Assembly (NCBI RefSeq): GCF_001460935.1
Contig: NZ_LN906597.1
Span: 280,966 to 344,965 of the forward strand
Direction of reading: 5' to 3'
Source of the DNA: Candidatus Ichthyocystis hellenicum
Lineage (GTDB): Bacteria; Pseudomonadota; Gammaproteobacteria; Burkholderiales; 2013Ark19i
DNA length: 64,000 bases
Below are positions 20,006-29,499 of this stretch, piece by piece. The notes under the pieces are model-generated. The model was given only the letters and a program-made list of their open reading frames with translations. It did not search any database and was not told the DNA's origin. The position numbers and the translations under genes are program-made. Position 1 is the first letter of the stretch; every line of letters begins with the position of its first letter.

Positions 20006-22675
20006 TTACTCCTGAGTTACAACCGCAGGTGCACCGTGACAGTGCTTATACTTTCGTCCACTGCCACAGGGACACAATTGATTACGAGAAAATTTCTCTA
20101 CCGGAAATTGATGATCATTCTGCAATGGTTGCTCACAAGAAACTATAGAAACCTTCATAAGCAAGTTAACAACATCCCGTCGAACGTTCTGTAACATTTG
20201 GTCGAACAACACAAACGCCTCCCGCTTATATTCTTGACGTGGATTTTTAGCTGCATACCCTCGCAAATGAATACCTTGCCTCAAATGATCTAATGCCGAC
20301 AACAAATCCTTCCAATTGGTATCCAAAGATTGCAGCAACACCGACCGCTCTATATCAGCACGAACATCCTCAGGAACATCATCAAATCTCTTGGCGTACA
20401 ACTTGCCAATCTCCTCCGTAATGTAAGATAGAAAATCTTTAGAAGTCCACTTAGAATTGCCTGAAAAAATTTCGCGAGAAGAACCCGTCCACGAAAGCTC
20501 AGACAAAAATCGATCCAAACCATCCCAATCCCAATATTGCTCCGTAGACTCCAATGGCACAAAAACATTAAAATTGTCAACGACGTACCCATCAATCATA
20601 TTCCTAATTACTTCTGATGCCCCTTTTTCCAAAATCTCATTGCGCTGCTGGTAGACGATTCTCCTCTGCTCATTGGCAACATCATCGTACTCCAACAATT
20701 GCTTTCTAATATCAAAGTTACGCGCCTCAACTTTTCTCTGCGCTGACTCCAAGGAACGAGAAACCATAGAATGCTCTATTGCCTCACCTTTAGGAATATT
20801 CAATCGCTGCATAATTGCACGAACACGATCACCGGAAAAAATTCGCAATAATGGATCATCTAAAGATAGATAGAATCGAGACGAACCCGGATCCCCCTGT
20901 CTACCGGAACGACCACGAAGCTGATTATCAATACGACGAGATTCATGACGCTCCGTTCCAATAATATGCAAACCTCCAGCCTCAATTACTTTATCGTGCA
21001 ATACCTGCCATTCTGAACGTAATTTCTCAAATTCACGTTGTTTATTTTTATTATCTCCATAGGAATCACTAGAAATAAGGTCCAACTTATGATTTATGTT
21101 GCCACCTAAAACTATATCAGTGCCTCGACCTGCCATATTAGTTGCAATAGTAATCACACCAGGACGTCCTGCTTGCTCAATAATCTCTGCTTCACTCTCA
21201 TGTTGTTTCGCATTCAAAACCTGGTGTGGCAAACCATCTTTCTTCAGCATCATTGACAGGTACTCAGAATTTTCTATGGAAGTTGTACCAACCAAAACTG
21301 GCTGTCCCCTTTCATGACAATCCCGAATATCGGCTAAAATAGCCTGATACTTCTCCTCCATTGTCATGTAAATTTGGTCCATGCGATCATCGCGATTAAC
21401 AGGTTTATGAGTAGGAATAACAACGGTTTCCAGGCCATAAATCTGGTGAAATTCATAGGCCTCAGTATCAGCCGTGCCAGTCATACCCGCCAATTTATCG
21501 TAAAGTCGAAAATAATTCTGAAAGGTTATAGAGGCCATCGTCTGATTTTCACTCTGTATCTGAACACCTTCCTTGGCCTCAATGGCCTGGTGAAGACTAT
21601 CCGACCAACGACGACCCGGCATTAAACGCCCAGTAAATTCATCAACAATTACCACTTGACCTGACTGAACAACATACTGCTGATCTCTATGAAACAAGTG
21701 CTTTGCTCGCAAGGCAGCATTCAAATAGTGCATCAAACTAATGAAAGAAGGATTATATAAATTACTTCCTTCCGGCAAAAATCGAGCCGCAACCAAAAGA
21801 CCCTCAGCTTTTTCTTGACCCTGCTCAGTGAGAAATACTTGATGATTCTTTTGATCAACTACAATATCCCCAGTAGTACCTACGTCACCACCACCTACGA
21901 CATCACCACCTCCACTTTCATCACCCTCTTGTAAGATTAATTGATCTGCAACAGCTACCATTGAAACATACAAGTCAGAACAATCATCAGACTGACCAGA
22001 AATGATTAGCGGAGTTCTAGCTTCATCAATAAGAATGGAATCGACTTCATCTACAATCGCATAATTCAACTCTCGCTGAACCTTAGAATCCATGCTATAG
22101 ACCATGTTGTCACGTAGATAATCAAAGCCAAATTCGTTGTTCGTTCCATAAACAATATCTTTTTTATAGACTTCCTTCTTTTCTTCCGTGGTCAATCCAC
22201 TACAGTTGACACCAACGGTCAACCCCAAGAAAAGATACAGCTTCCCCATCCACGATGCATCGCGGCTGGCAAGATAATCATTAACTGTTACCACATGAAC
22301 ACCCCGTCCAGACAAAGCATTCAGGTAAGCAGCTAGAGTAGCAACCAGAGTCTTGCCCTCTCCCGTCCTCATCTCAGCAATCTTTCCTTGATGCAAAGCA
22401 ATGCCGCCCATAAGCTGCACATCAAAGTGCCTCATGTTCAGCGTCCTACTGCTAGCTTCACTGCACAATAAAAAAGCCTCAAGCAAAAGACTATCCAGAG
22501 ACTCACCATTATTATAACGATCGCGAAAAGAGGCAGTTAAGTCTGGAAAGTCAGAGTCCGCAAGCGTCCGGTATTTTTCCTCATACTGAGTCGCTTGTGA
22601 CAAAAGCTGACGATAGCGGGAAATCACCCGATCATTCCTACTACCAAACACAGACCTCATAAGACGTTTCAGCAT
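20006..22675 (-). CDS. secA: preprotein translocase ATPase SecA
   Basis: The 889-residue motor of Sec export. Seen: Walker [14 protein letters not shown] near 100-112, [20 protein letters not shown] near 210-230, [25 protein letters not shown], the scaffold helix region, and a C-terminal zinc motif [14 protein letters not shown] that binds SecB. Between the DEAD-like core and the preprotein cross-linking region there is a Gly/Asp-rich low-complexity insertion near residues 245-265 ([16 protein letters not shown]) that I do not recall from other SecA proteins. SecB is encoded nearby at 25480. Confidence 0.98.
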   Translation of the reverse strand: MLKRLMRSVFGSRNDRVISRYRQLLSQATQYEEKYRTLADSDFPDLTASFRDRYNNGESLDSLLLEAFLLCSEASSRTLNMRHFDVQLMGGIALHQGKIAEMRTGEGKTLVATLAAYLNALSGRGVHVVTVNDYLASRDASWMGKLYLFLGLTVGVNCSGLTTEEKKEVYKKDIVYGTNNEFGFDYLRDNMVYSMDSKVQRELNYAIVDEVDSILIDEARTPLIISGQSDDCSDLYVSMVAVADQLILQEGDESGGGDVVGGGDVGTTGDIVVDQKNHQVFLTEQGQEKAEGLLVAARFLPEGSNLYNPSFISLMHYLNAALRAKHLFHRDQQYVVQSGQVVIVDEFTGRLMPGRRWSDSLHQAIEAKEGVQIQSENQTMASITFQNYFRLYDKLAGMTGTADTEAYEFHQIYGLETVVIPTHKPVNRDDRMDQIYMTMEEKYQAILADIRDCHERGQPVLVGTTSIENSEYLSMMLKKDGLPHQVLNAKQHESEAEIIEQAGRPGVITIATNMAGRGTDIVLGGNINHKLDLISSDSYGDNKNKQREFEKLRSEWQVLHDKVIEAGGLHIIGTERHESRRIDNQLRGRSGRQGDPGSSRFYLSLDDPLLRIFSGDRVRAIMQRLNIPKGEAIEHSMVSRSLESAQRKVEARNFDIRKQLLEYDDVANEQRRIVYQQRNEILEKGASEVIRNMIDGYVVDNFNVFVPLESTEQYWDWDGLDRFLSELSWTGSSREIFSGNSKWTSKDFLSYITEEIGKLYAKRFDDVPEDVRADIERSVLLQSLDTNWKDLLSALDHLRQGIHLRGYAAKNPRQEYKREAFVLFDQMLQNVRRDVVNLLMKVSIVSCEQPLQNDHQFPVEKFSRNQLCPCGSGRKYKHCHGAPAVVTQE

Positions 22676-22718
22676 GAGTTACTCTTTTTTAAATTTAAAA
22701 TAAAAAATGATTGCAGAA

Positions 22719-23603
22719 TCACTTATGCCGATCAGACTTAAGCAGAAACAAACCTGGATCCTGCGGAACACCGTATTTTAACACTTCAAAATGCAAATGT
22801 GGCCCCGTAGAACGTCCCGTCATTCCAACCTGTGCCAAAATAGACCCGGACTTGACCACATCACCTACATGAACGGATATCTTTCCCAGATGTGCATACC
22901 TAGTAGTTAACCCATGGCCATGATCAACTTCCACGAAGTGCCCATAGCTACCGAAATTACCGGCGCGCTTAATCACACCGGGAGCCACCGACAGCACCTT
23001 GACACCAATCGGAGCCGCAAAATCGTATCCTGAGTGAAATAAACGCTTATGATTAATGGGATCTATACGCGGGCCATAGCCTGAAGTAATACGAAATTTA
23101 TCAAGGGGAAATTGGTTGGGAACCAAAAGTCCCATGGCTCTTTGGCGAATGAGCATAGATTCAGCAACACTTAGTATGCTCTCATCTCTGCTAATCTCTA
23201 GTGACAGCCCATTCATAGCCTTCTGAATGTAGTGACTGGCCACCTGCAGCGAAGCCACTGCAGGTCCACCTTGCGCACTCTCCTTCAACCCATCTTGACC
23301 TGGGTTTAAAACAGGACCCGGAAATAGGACACCAAAACTATCCCGAAGTCTCTTCATTCTTAACTCCAAACTCACTAGCCTCTCTTCCAAAGAAGCAACT
23401 TCACGGAAGAGATGCATATGGACAGACTTCAGACCTCTAACATCTCCAACCAAAAAGGAGATAGAATAGCCAACTGACAAAAAAAAGCATGCAGACAAAA
23501 CGAGAAATGCAATCCTAATAAAATTTTGATACGATGACGACTGCCGCTTGTCGGAACGACTTGACCTGTATGTAGTACCTGACCGAAACTGGTTCCCTAC
23601 CAC
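22719..23603 (-). CDS. membrane-anchored M23 family metallopeptidase
   Basis: A 294-residue LytM-type protein if started at GTG 23603 (GGGGGG just upstream); the frame extends to 23654 but would then overlap the divergent gene. It has a basic N-terminus, one membrane helix (IAFLVLSACFFLSVGYSISF), a coiled coil (EVASLEERLVSLELRMKRL), and a C-terminal M23 domain with zinc ligands in FHSGYDFAAP and PHLHFEVLKYG, plus YAHLGKISV. All ligands (HxxxD and HxH) are present, so it should be an active peptidoglycan endopeptidase. It lies directly upstream of secA, a known betaproteobacterial arrangement. Confidence 0.88.
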   Translation of the reverse strand: MVGNQFRSGTTYRSSRSDKRQSSSYQNFIRIAFLVLSACFFLSVGYSISFLVGDVRGLKSVHMHLFREVASLEERLVSLELRMKRLRDSFGVLFPGPVLNPGQDGLKESAQGGPAVASLQVASHYIQKAMNGLSLEISRDESILSVAESMLIRQRAMGLLVPNQFPLDKFRITSGYGPRIDPINHKRLFHSGYDFAAPIGVKVLSVAPGVIKRAGNFGSYGHFVEVDHGHGLTTRYAHLGKISVHVGDVVKSGSILAQVGMTGRSTGPHLHFEVLKYGVPQDPGLFLLKSDRHK

Positions 23604-23632
23604 GAGCCCCCCTAAATTAGAGAAAAACACAC

Positions 23633-23959
23633 ATGACAAAAGAGGCAAACACATTCGGAAAAAAAATAGGAGACCTCATAGAGGGCCCACTGGGACCCGT
23701 TGTTCGTGACATCAACCTAACCCTGTCTGTACGGACAATCTATTCCAAACTCCCACCGCCATATCCAACCACTAGTAGCCACGTTGTCATTCTAAGAAAC
23801 AAGCAGCTAATCATCCGTGCTAATAATTCAGCCGCTGCAACAAAACTAAGATTCGTTCGTGAAAGCCTAATCAACACACTAATGGAACACGGTATAATCG
23901 TCGAAGACGTGAAGATTCTACCACAGCCCAACTCTGGTCCAGTAAGGTCTTCCAGCTAA
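23633..23959 (+). CDS. dciA: DUF721/DciA-like protein, probable helicase loader
   Basis: 108 residues. The central part (TIYSKLPPPYP..HVVILRNKQLIIRANN, then AAATKLRFVRESLINTLMEH) fits the DUF721 pattern: beta strands around a 'g.L.v...s.a.a.qL' motif and then a helix with 'L...g...v..i'. DciA proteins recruit the replicative helicase DnaB in bacteria without DnaC. In Betaproteobacteria a DUF721 gene commonly sits next to the M23 peptidase-secA pair, as here. The match is by eye and the protein is short, so the family call is moderate. It is divergent from the M23 gene with about 30 bases between the starts. Confidence 0.6.
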   Translation: MTKEANTFGKKIGDLIEGPLGPVVRDINLTLSVRTIYSKLPPPYPTTSSHVVILRNKQLIIRANNSAAATKLRFVRESLINTLMEHGIIVEDVKILPQPNSGPVRSSS

Positions 23960-24029
23960 TTTGACAAATAATTAGCAGACCGCGTCAGCATATAATAAAG
24001 GAATAATCAACTTCAGTAATGAGGCCCCC

Positions 24030-24524
24030 ATGTTTCACGTAGCCCTATTTGAGCCAGAAATACCACACAACACTGGAAATATTATCAGACTGTGCGCCAA
24101 CACTGGGTGCATTCTTCATTTAATTGGACCCCTTGGATTTGAGCTAAGCGACAAAAGCCTGAAAAGAGCCGGTCTTGATTATCATTCCCTGACTAAAATA
24201 ATTACTTACTCTAAGTGGGAAAATTTTGAGTCGGAAATGAAAAGTTTCCAATGGATAGTATTTAGTACCAAAGGCAATAAGAACTATGACACAATGAGAT
24301 ACACCCCCAACTCAGTTCTAATATTTGGTCCGGAAACACGAGGACTACCGGCAGAAATAGTTAATACCTTCAACGACTGCCAACAGACTGCAAGAATCCC
24401 TATGACTAAAAATAGCCGCAGCATTAACCTATCAAATGCAGTAGCAATAGCCGTTTACGAAGCTTGGAGACAAAACAACTTCAACCACGACCACGGGTCA
24501 TCAGCTCATTTACAGCATCCCTAG
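24030..24524 (+). CDS. trmL: tRNA (cytidine/uridine-34-2'-O)-methyltransferase TrmL
   Basis: A 164-residue SPOUT methyltransferase that methylates the ribose of nucleotide 34 in tRNA-Leu. Seen: EPEIPHNTGNIIRLCANTG near 9-27, RAGLDYH, the SAM knot motifs IFGPETRGLP and RIPMTKNSRSINLSNAVAIA. The length is normal. It is convergent with gpsA, with a 44-base 3' overlap. A perfect half parS (TGTTTCACGT) lies at its start codon, probably by chance. Confidence 0.95.
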   Translation: MFHVALFEPEIPHNTGNIIRLCANTGCILHLIGPLGFELSDKSLKRAGLDYHSLTKIITYSKWENFESEMKSFQWIVFSTKGNKNYDTMRYTPNSVLIFGPETRGLPAEIVNTFNDCQQTARIPMTKNSRSINLSNAVAIAVYEAWRQNNFNHDHGSSAHLQHP

Positions 24525-25455
24525 GCCGGATTTGCCCTCGCAATATTCCACAAACAGAACAAATAATTGGCATTTCTATGCCCAAATCTCTGGCGATTTG
24601 CTCCAAAGCGTACGATACTCCAACCCCCTCGGCAACCTGTCCCAATCGACTAAGGAACTGTTCAAAAGACTGTCCCATAGCAATAGCATGTCCTAAACGC
24701 CAATTTCGTGACAAATCACTGGTTGCGGTAAGAATCAAATCCCCCAATCCGGACAAACCATAAACCGTACTTTGTTCTCCTCCTAAAGCCAGAGATAACC
24801 TACTCATTTCCAACAAACCACGAGTAAGCAATGCAGCCCTTGCACTCGAACCTAAAGACAAACCATCACTAATCCCAGCAGCAATCGCCAATGAATTCTT
24901 GGCTGCCCCACACAACTCTACCCCCAATACATCTGTAGCCGTGTAAAAGCGCATAATCGAGGACGACAACATACCTGACAAATATTGAGCATATGACTCA
25001 TCACTACAAGCCAAAACTAAAGCAACTGGCAACCCATAAACAACATCCCGAGCAAAACTCGGACCTGATAAAGTCAATGTCCTATCGGCACAAAACCCCA
25101 CTTCCCTAGCAATTTGATGAGGCAACCTCCAAGTCTCTAGTTCAATACCCTTTGATCCAAGAATTACAGGCCCGCGGTAGTACTTAAACAGCTCCGACAA
25201 CACGGGCCTACACCCTTGACTAGAAGCCATCATCATCACACAATCAAAAGCATCAGAAACATCAGCCATTACAGTAGTAGCAGAAACATTACTTCTAGTA
25301 ATCTCTGAAAACAAATTAGGATGGCGGCCACTAAAATTTATGCTATCCACTACCTCTGCATGCCGTGACCACCAAGTCACAGCATGACCAGAAGCAGATA
25401 AGGATAACCCAACTGCTGTCCCCCAGGCACCAGCACCAAGAATTGCTATCTTCAA
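24481..25455 (-). CDS. gpsA: glycerol-3-phosphate dehydrogenase (NAD(P)+)
   Basis: A 324-residue enzyme that reduces dihydroxyacetone phosphate to glycerol-3-phosphate for phospholipid synthesis. Seen: the N-terminal Rossmann motif AILGAGAWGTAVGLSLSASG, SGPSFARDV, the catalytic Lys in CGAAKNSLAIAAGISDGL, and GLSGLGDLILTATSDLSRN. The length is normal. It is downstream of secB and overlaps the end of trmL. Confidence 0.97.
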   Translation of the reverse strand: MKIAILGAGAWGTAVGLSLSASGHAVTWWSRHAEVVDSINFSGRHPNLFSEITRSNVSATTVMADVSDAFDCVMMMASSQGCRPVLSELFKYYRGPVILGSKGIELETWRLPHQIAREVGFCADRTLTLSGPSFARDVVYGLPVALVLACSDESYAQYLSGMLSSSIMRFYTATDVLGVELCGAAKNSLAIAAGISDGLSLGSSARAALLTRGLLEMSRLSLALGGEQSTVYGLSGLGDLILTATSDLSRNWRLGHAIAMGQSFEQFLSRLGQVAEGVGVSYALEQIARDLGIEMPIICSVCGILRGQIRPRDAVNELMTRGRG

Positions 25456-25479
25456 TACACACCCCTTATTATCTCTTTC

Positions 25480-25944
25480 TCACACAGCCTCAAACTGCTT
25501 ATTATTAGCACTCTTGCGCTGTTCAAAAAGCGCCTGAAAATTAACAGGAGACATGTATACTGGCGGAAATCCTGCTTTTGTAGAAAGGTCAGTCACAGAT
25601 TCACGAAGATATGGAAAAACTATGTTCGGACAATCAACCCCGAGAATAGCATCGATGTAGTTACCAGGAATGTTTTTAAGCTGAAAAATACCGGCCTGTG
25701 TCACCTCAATAATAAACAAAACCTTCTCAGCTGCAGAAGCTTTAACACTAACAGAAACCGTTACTTCAAAAATGGAGTTTTCTATATTTTTATGGTTGCA
25801 ATCCAACTCAAGCTCAACTTGCGGAGACTGTCTCTCAAGAAAGATAGAAGGAGAAAGTGGAACCTCCAATGACGAATCCTTAATGTAAATCTTCTCGATA
25901 GAAAACACCGCTTGTTTTTCCTGACCCTGACTAGAATTATCCAT
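25480..25944 (-). CDS. secB: Sec export chaperone SecB
   Basis: A 154-residue cytosolic chaperone that holds preproteins unfolded and hands them to the SecA C-terminus. Seen: FSIEKIYIKDSSLEVP, AGIFQLKNIP, CPNIVFPYLRESVTDLSTKAGFPPVYMSPVNFQALF. These blocks match the family along its length. It is between grxC and gpsA, a conserved order in this class, and the SecA encoded here retains its SecB-binding zinc motif. Confidence 0.96.
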   Translation of the reverse strand: MDNSSQGQEKQAVFSIEKIYIKDSSLEVPLSPSIFLERQSPQVELELDCNHKNIENSIFEVTVSVSVKASAAEKVLFIIEVTQAGIFQLKNIPGNYIDAILGVDCPNIVFPYLRESVTDLSTKAGFPPVYMSPVNFQALFEQRKSANNKQFEAV

Positions 25945-25986
25945 AGGGCTCCACCACCTTTCATTTTCAATAAAAAACTAAAAAAT

Positions 25987-26253
25987 CTAATCGGAAGACA
26001 GCAATCTGCCTAGCTCACCGCTAGCCGCCGCAGTAGACAAAGCATCTGCACCACCAACATGCTGTCCGTTAATAAAAACCTGAGGAACAGACCTTTGAGA
26101 TGAGCGACTAAGCATTTCCTCTAGATTGTCCGGATCCTCATCAACATAAATGTAGCGAATAGAGTCACACCCATTATCCCGTAACAATCGCTCCGCTCTA
26201 TCACAGTAAGGACAAAAACCTTTCTTACGCTTGTACATTTCCACAATAGCCAC
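25987..26253 (-). CDS. grxC: glutaredoxin 3
   Basis: An 88-residue glutaredoxin with active site CPYCDRAERLL near residues 15-25, the cis-Pro in RSVPQVFINGQHVGGADAL, and normal length. Its role is glutathione-dependent disulfide reduction in the cytoplasm. It ends 42 bases before secB and starts 2 bases after the rhodanese gene, so these genes are probably co-transcribed. Confidence 0.95.
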   Translation of the reverse strand: MAIVEMYKRKKGFCPYCDRAERLLRDNGCDSIRYIYVDEDPDNLEEMLSRSSQRSVPQVFINGQHVGGADALSTAAASGELGRLLSSD

Positions 26254-26255
26254 AA

Positions 26256-26735
26256 TTACCTCCTGCCGTGCTTATCAATGTATTTAACGGGCAAACAAGA
26301 AGCCACCCAAGCATCAATTCCCCCTAGAAGATAGTAAGCAGATACGCCTCCCTTTTTCAAGGAACGCACCTGCACCCCAGATCGTTTTCCATCTCGACAA
26401 ATCAAAACAACAGATTTGTCACTAGAAATATTTGGCATAGAGTCAGCAGAAAATTTTTCGTAAGTAATGTGGCGAGAACCTTTAATTTCACCATTCAACA
26501 ACCTCTCTTCCTCTTGCCTCAGATCAATAAGAACAGCCTTACCTTTATTAATCATAACAACAAGTTGTTCCGGATCAATACCGGCACAACCAAACCACCC
26601 ATTTAGATCACCAAAAATTATCAATAACAGCCCGGCAGCACTGAGAATAGCCGTGCCAGACAACACCCAATGGTGCAATAAAAAATCTACTAACACGGAC
26701 ACAACACTACTCTCCCAGTAGAAAACACACGGCAC
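26256..26735 (-). CDS. membrane-anchored rhodanese-like sulfurtransferase
   Basis: 159 residues with an N-terminal membrane helix (about 20-45, HWVLSGTAILSAAGLLLIIF) and a single rhodanese domain. The active-site loop CRDGKRSG near residue 110 has the catalytic Cys; VLIDLRQEEERLLNGEIKGSRHI and AYYLLGGIDAWVAS are typical flanking blocks. It resembles YibN of Escherichia coli in layout and in its position next to grxC-secB. The physiological substrate is not known. Confidence 0.9.
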   Translation of the reverse strand: MPCVFYWESSVVSVLVDFLLHHWVLSGTAILSAAGLLLIIFGDLNGWFGCAGIDPEQLVVMINKGKAVLIDLRQEEERLLNGEIKGSRHITYEKFSADSMPNISSDKSVVLICRDGKRSGVQVRSLKKGGVSAYYLLGGIDAWVASCLPVKYIDKHGRR

Positions 26736-26855
26736 AATGCTACAACAAAAATACGTGATTAGCGATTACCATGCGCTTATAAAATAAAAAAATTTATTGC
26801 GATAACAGCACTAACTGGACAAAATAACATGCTTGCTATTTTTAAAGGACCATGA

Positions 26856-27542
26856 ATGTACCGTCTAGTTCTGCTGCGCCACGGCGAGAGCTTATGGAAT
26901 AATCTCAATTTATTCACAGGTTGGTACGATAGTGACTTATCCGATGTCGGAAGGGAACAAGCATTCAATGCCGGAAAAAAAATAAGGCAATCTGGAATTA
27001 CATGCGACATCGTGCTCACATCCGTACTATCACGGGCCATTCGCACGGCGTGGCTGGCATTAGATGGCATGGGAAACATAACCCTACCCGTTTACCACCA
27101 CTGGCACCTCAATGAAAGACACTATGGAGCACTGCAAGGAATGAACAAAGATGAGGCAAGGCAACAGTTTGGCAAGGATCAGGTTCATCTATGGAGGCGA
27201 AGCTACCGCGCGGCACCACCACCACTAGCAGACAATGACCTGAGACACCCCAAGTGGGACCAGAGGTACAAAAGTATTGCCGCTCAAGATCTACCAGGGA
27301 CAGAGTCACTAGCAGATACCTACAAAAGGACTATCCCCTTCTTTCAGTGTCAAATAGCACCACTTTTACGCCTAAACAAAACGGTTATGATTAGCGCCCA
27401 CGGAAATTCCCTGAGGACCATAACAAAATACTTGTTAAACATATCAGACCAGCAAATATCCAACGTCAATATACCAAACGCCGCACCGATAATGTACGAG
27501 CTGGATGAAAATCTAAATTTCTACAGGAAATACGAACTATAA
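26856..27542 (+). CDS. gpmA: 2,3-bisphosphoglycerate-dependent phosphoglycerate mutase
   Basis: A 228-residue glycolytic enzyme. Seen: LLRHGESLWNNLNLFTGWYDSDLS, with the phosphohistidine in RHGES near residue 9, RAIRTAWLAL, HWHLNERHYGALQGMNK, and SAHGNSLR. All active-site His and Arg blocks are present. It is one of few plus-strand genes in this stretch, divergent from the rhodanese gene by 120 bases, and ends 3 bases from the 3' end of the convergent tRNA gene. Confidence 0.97.
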   Translation: MYRLVLLRHGESLWNNLNLFTGWYDSDLSDVGREQAFNAGKKIRQSGITCDIVLTSVLSRAIRTAWLALDGMGNITLPVYHHWHLNERHYGALQGMNKDEARQQFGKDQVHLWRRSYRAAPPPLADNDLRHPKWDQRYKSIAAQDLPGTESLADTYKRTIPFFQCQIAPLLRLNKTVMISAHGNSLRTITKYLLNISDQQISNVNIPNAAPIMYELDENLNFYRKYEL

Positions 27543-27545
27543 GCA

Positions 27546-27620
27546 TGGTGCCGACTATCTGATTTGAACAGATGACCTACCGCTTACAAGGCGGTTGCTC
27601 TACCACTGAGCTAAGCCGGC
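27546..27620 (-). tRNA. tRNA-Thr (anticodon UGU)
   Basis: A complete cloverleaf can be drawn on the minus strand. The acceptor stem GCCGGCT pairs with AGTCGGC (one G-U), the D arm is GCTC..GAGC, the anticodon stem ACCGC/GCGGT closes the loop CTTGTAA with anticodon TGT, the T arm is ATCTG-TTCAAAT-CAGAT, and the discriminator A is followed by an encoded CCA. It begins 8 bases after the sspB stop on the same strand, so it is likely processed from the petABC-sspAB transcript. Confidence 0.95.
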
Positions 27621-27628
27621 TAAAAAAT

Positions 27629-28024
27629 TTACTTGACGACCCTAAGATGACCTACCTTGCCTACCGCAGAAGGACCATCTTTAGGTTTTTCCGGTTCCGG
27701 ATCATCTTCTGGATCAAAATTGACACCTCTACCATTTTCTCTAGCATAAATGGCAACAACCCTTGAAACGGGAAAGATCATGTCCGTAGCTACACCACTA
27801 AAGCGCGTAGTGACTTCAATCCAAACCGGACCAATTTTGCAATTTGGTGCTGCACGGGGAGAGATATTAAGTGTCATCAAACCAGCAACAACATGCTGCT
27901 TAGGAAAAACACAGGCAGGAGAATCGGCAACCGTCAAGAAAGGCGTAAACCCGGAATCAACACACCAGTCGAATATAGCACGAACCAGATATGGACGATC
28001 AGAGGGGATATCGTTATTACTCAT
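27629..28024 (-). CDS. sspB: ClpXP protease specificity-enhancing factor SspB
   Basis: A 131-residue adaptor that delivers ssrA-tagged proteins to ClpXP. Seen: RPYLVRAIFDWCVDSGFTPFLTV, LNISPRAAPNCKIG, and FSGVATDMIFPVSRVVAIYARENGRG. The C-terminus is flexible and acidic and ends with a short GKVGHLRVVK tail that should bind the ClpX zinc domain. It overlaps sspA by one base, as in related genomes. Confidence 0.95.
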   Translation of the reverse strand: MSNNDIPSDRPYLVRAIFDWCVDSGFTPFLTVADSPACVFPKQHVVAGLMTLNISPRAAPNCKIGPVWIEVTTRFSGVATDMIFPVSRVVAIYARENGRGVNFDPEDDPEPEKPKDGPSAVGKVGHLRVVK

Positions 28025-28617
28025 TACTTCCTCATTATCTTTTCCTGAGAAGTCAAAGCCTCGATAAATCCATTTCGACTAAATATCCTCTCAGAGTACT
28101 TCATAATAGGTGCCGCTTCCTTACCAAGCTCAACGCCATAATAGTCCAAGCGCCACAATAATGGAGCCATAGCAACATCAAGCATGGAAAAATCATCTCC
28201 CAATATGTACTTATTCTTGGAAAAAATAGAAGACATCGCTAAAAGCCTATCTGCAACCTCTTGCTTAGCCTCAACATCACCCTTTTCCAAGGCAGGAATG
28301 TGAGAAAAAATCTCCTTTTCAAAAGTAAATAAAAGCAACCTTACGCGAGCACACAAAACAGGATCAGGTGGCATCAACTGTGGATGCGGAAAACGGGCAT
28401 CAATATACTCATTAATCACATTAGAAACATACAAAATCAAATCACGCTCTACAAGAATAGGAAGATCACCATATGGATTCATCTTCAATATTTCTGGGGA
28501 ACGCGACAAAGGATCAACATCTATTATCTCAAAATCCATACCCTTCTCAAACAGAACAATCCTACATCTCTGGCTGAGAGGACAAGTAGCACCCGAATAC
28601 AAGCGCATCATAGACAA
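28024..28617 (-). CDS. sspA: stringent starvation protein A (RNA polymerase-associated, GST fold)
   Basis: 197 residues with a glutathione-transferase fold. The N-terminal thioredoxin-like domain shows YSGATCPLSQRCRIVLFEKG and NPYGDLPILVERDLILYVSNVINEYIDARFPHPQLMP, and the C-terminal helical domain includes FSMLDVAMAPLLWRLDYYG. SspA binds RNA polymerase and remodels transcription under stress; in several pathogens it is required for virulence gene control. It sits between petC and sspB, the standard betaproteobacterial order. Confidence 0.94.
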   Translation of the reverse strand: MSMMRLYSGATCPLSQRCRIVLFEKGMDFEIIDVDPLSRSPEILKMNPYGDLPILVERDLILYVSNVINEYIDARFPHPQLMPPDPVLCARVRLLLFTFEKEIFSHIPALEKGDVEAKQEVADRLLAMSSIFSKNKYILGDDFSMLDVAMAPLLWRLDYYGVELGKEAAPIMKYSERIFSRNGFIEALTSQEKIMRK

Positions 28618-28659
28618 ACATTCCCTAAGTTAAAAGCGAATAATCTTACAACAAGTATA

Positions 28660-29490
28660 CTAATCAACATCACTCCAAAAGTCAGATTTAAGTGCATAGA
28701 GGAGACCTGAAAGAATTAACAGCCAAGTTATAAAAAAGAACCCTATAGACTCCCTCTCTTCAAGCTTAGGTTCCGCTATGTAGGACAAAAAGCTAACCAA
28801 ATCTGTAATCAAGTTATCGTACTTAACGGGAGTTACCAACCCACCCTTATACTCACCCCAAATTGTCCTATGGTACGGAGAATAATTAACCCCCGGTAAA
28901 CTCTCGACCGTCTCCTTATGAGAACCATCTCCAGGATATGTCTTAATAAGGCGTTTGTACCCTGACAAATTCCCAGAATCATCATGAATTTCTCTAACTT
29001 CTTCAAAAGTAACGGACCTAACACCACCCAAATCATGGAATATATTAGGCATATTCACACTGGGGAAGGCAACATTATTCCAACCATTAGGACGATCATT
29101 ATCCCTGTAAAAACTCCTAAGATAGGTATAAACCCAATCAACCCCGCGAGAACGAGCAACCCAAGATAAGTCAGGAGGAATAACACCAAACCATTTTTCA
29201 GCATCAGAATGATTCATAGACGAAATCAAAAAATCACTAATCTTCCTGTCCGGTGCTAGATATGTCAAAATCTCTTCTTTTTTTAAACCTATCTTCTGGA
29301 GACCAGCATAACGAAAGCCAGAGGCACTATGACAACCCATGCAATAATTTACGAAAGTACGTGCACCCCTCTGAAGATTCACTGGATTCAAAGATATCCG
29401 CGCCCTATCTAATGCTACGCCATCCTCTTCAGAAAAACCCACAACAGGAACCATAAAAGCTAGCAAAAAAACCATTATTCTACTGTACAT
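28660..29490 (-). CDS. petC: cytochrome bc1 complex, cytochrome c1 subunit
   Basis: 276 residues. There is an N-terminal signal peptide (IMVFLLAFMVPVVGFS), the heme c attachment motif CMGCH near residue 48-52, IPPDLSWVARSRG, and a C-terminal membrane anchor (FFFITWLLILSGLLYALKSDFW). It carries electrons from the Rieske protein to soluble or bound c-type cytochromes at the periplasmic face. It is the third gene of petABC, 9 bases after petB. Confidence 0.96.
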   Translation of the reverse strand: MYSRIMVFLLAFMVPVVGFSEEDGVALDRARISLNPVNLQRGARTFVNYCMGCHSASGFRYAGLQKIGLKKEEILTYLAPDRKISDFLISSMNHSDAEKWFGVIPPDLSWVARSRGVDWVYTYLRSFYRDNDRPNGWNNVAFPSVNMPNIFHDLGGVRSVTFEEVREIHDDSGNLSGYKRLIKTYPGDGSHKETVESLPGVNYSPYHRTIWGEYKGGLVTPVKYDNLITDLVSFLSYIAEPKLEERESIGFFFITWLLILSGLLYALKSDFWSDVD

Positions 29491-29499
29491 TAACTTCTC

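Noticed and set aside
23961..23996. TTGACA and TATAAT upstream of trmL as a promoter
   Set aside because: The spacing is 24 bases, too long for a sigma-70 promoter.
24031..24046. TGTTTCACGT at the trmL start, a perfect first half and centre of parS
   Set aside because: The second half does not match GAAACA, so the site scores about 11 of 16. A lone half-site in a coding start is likely chance.
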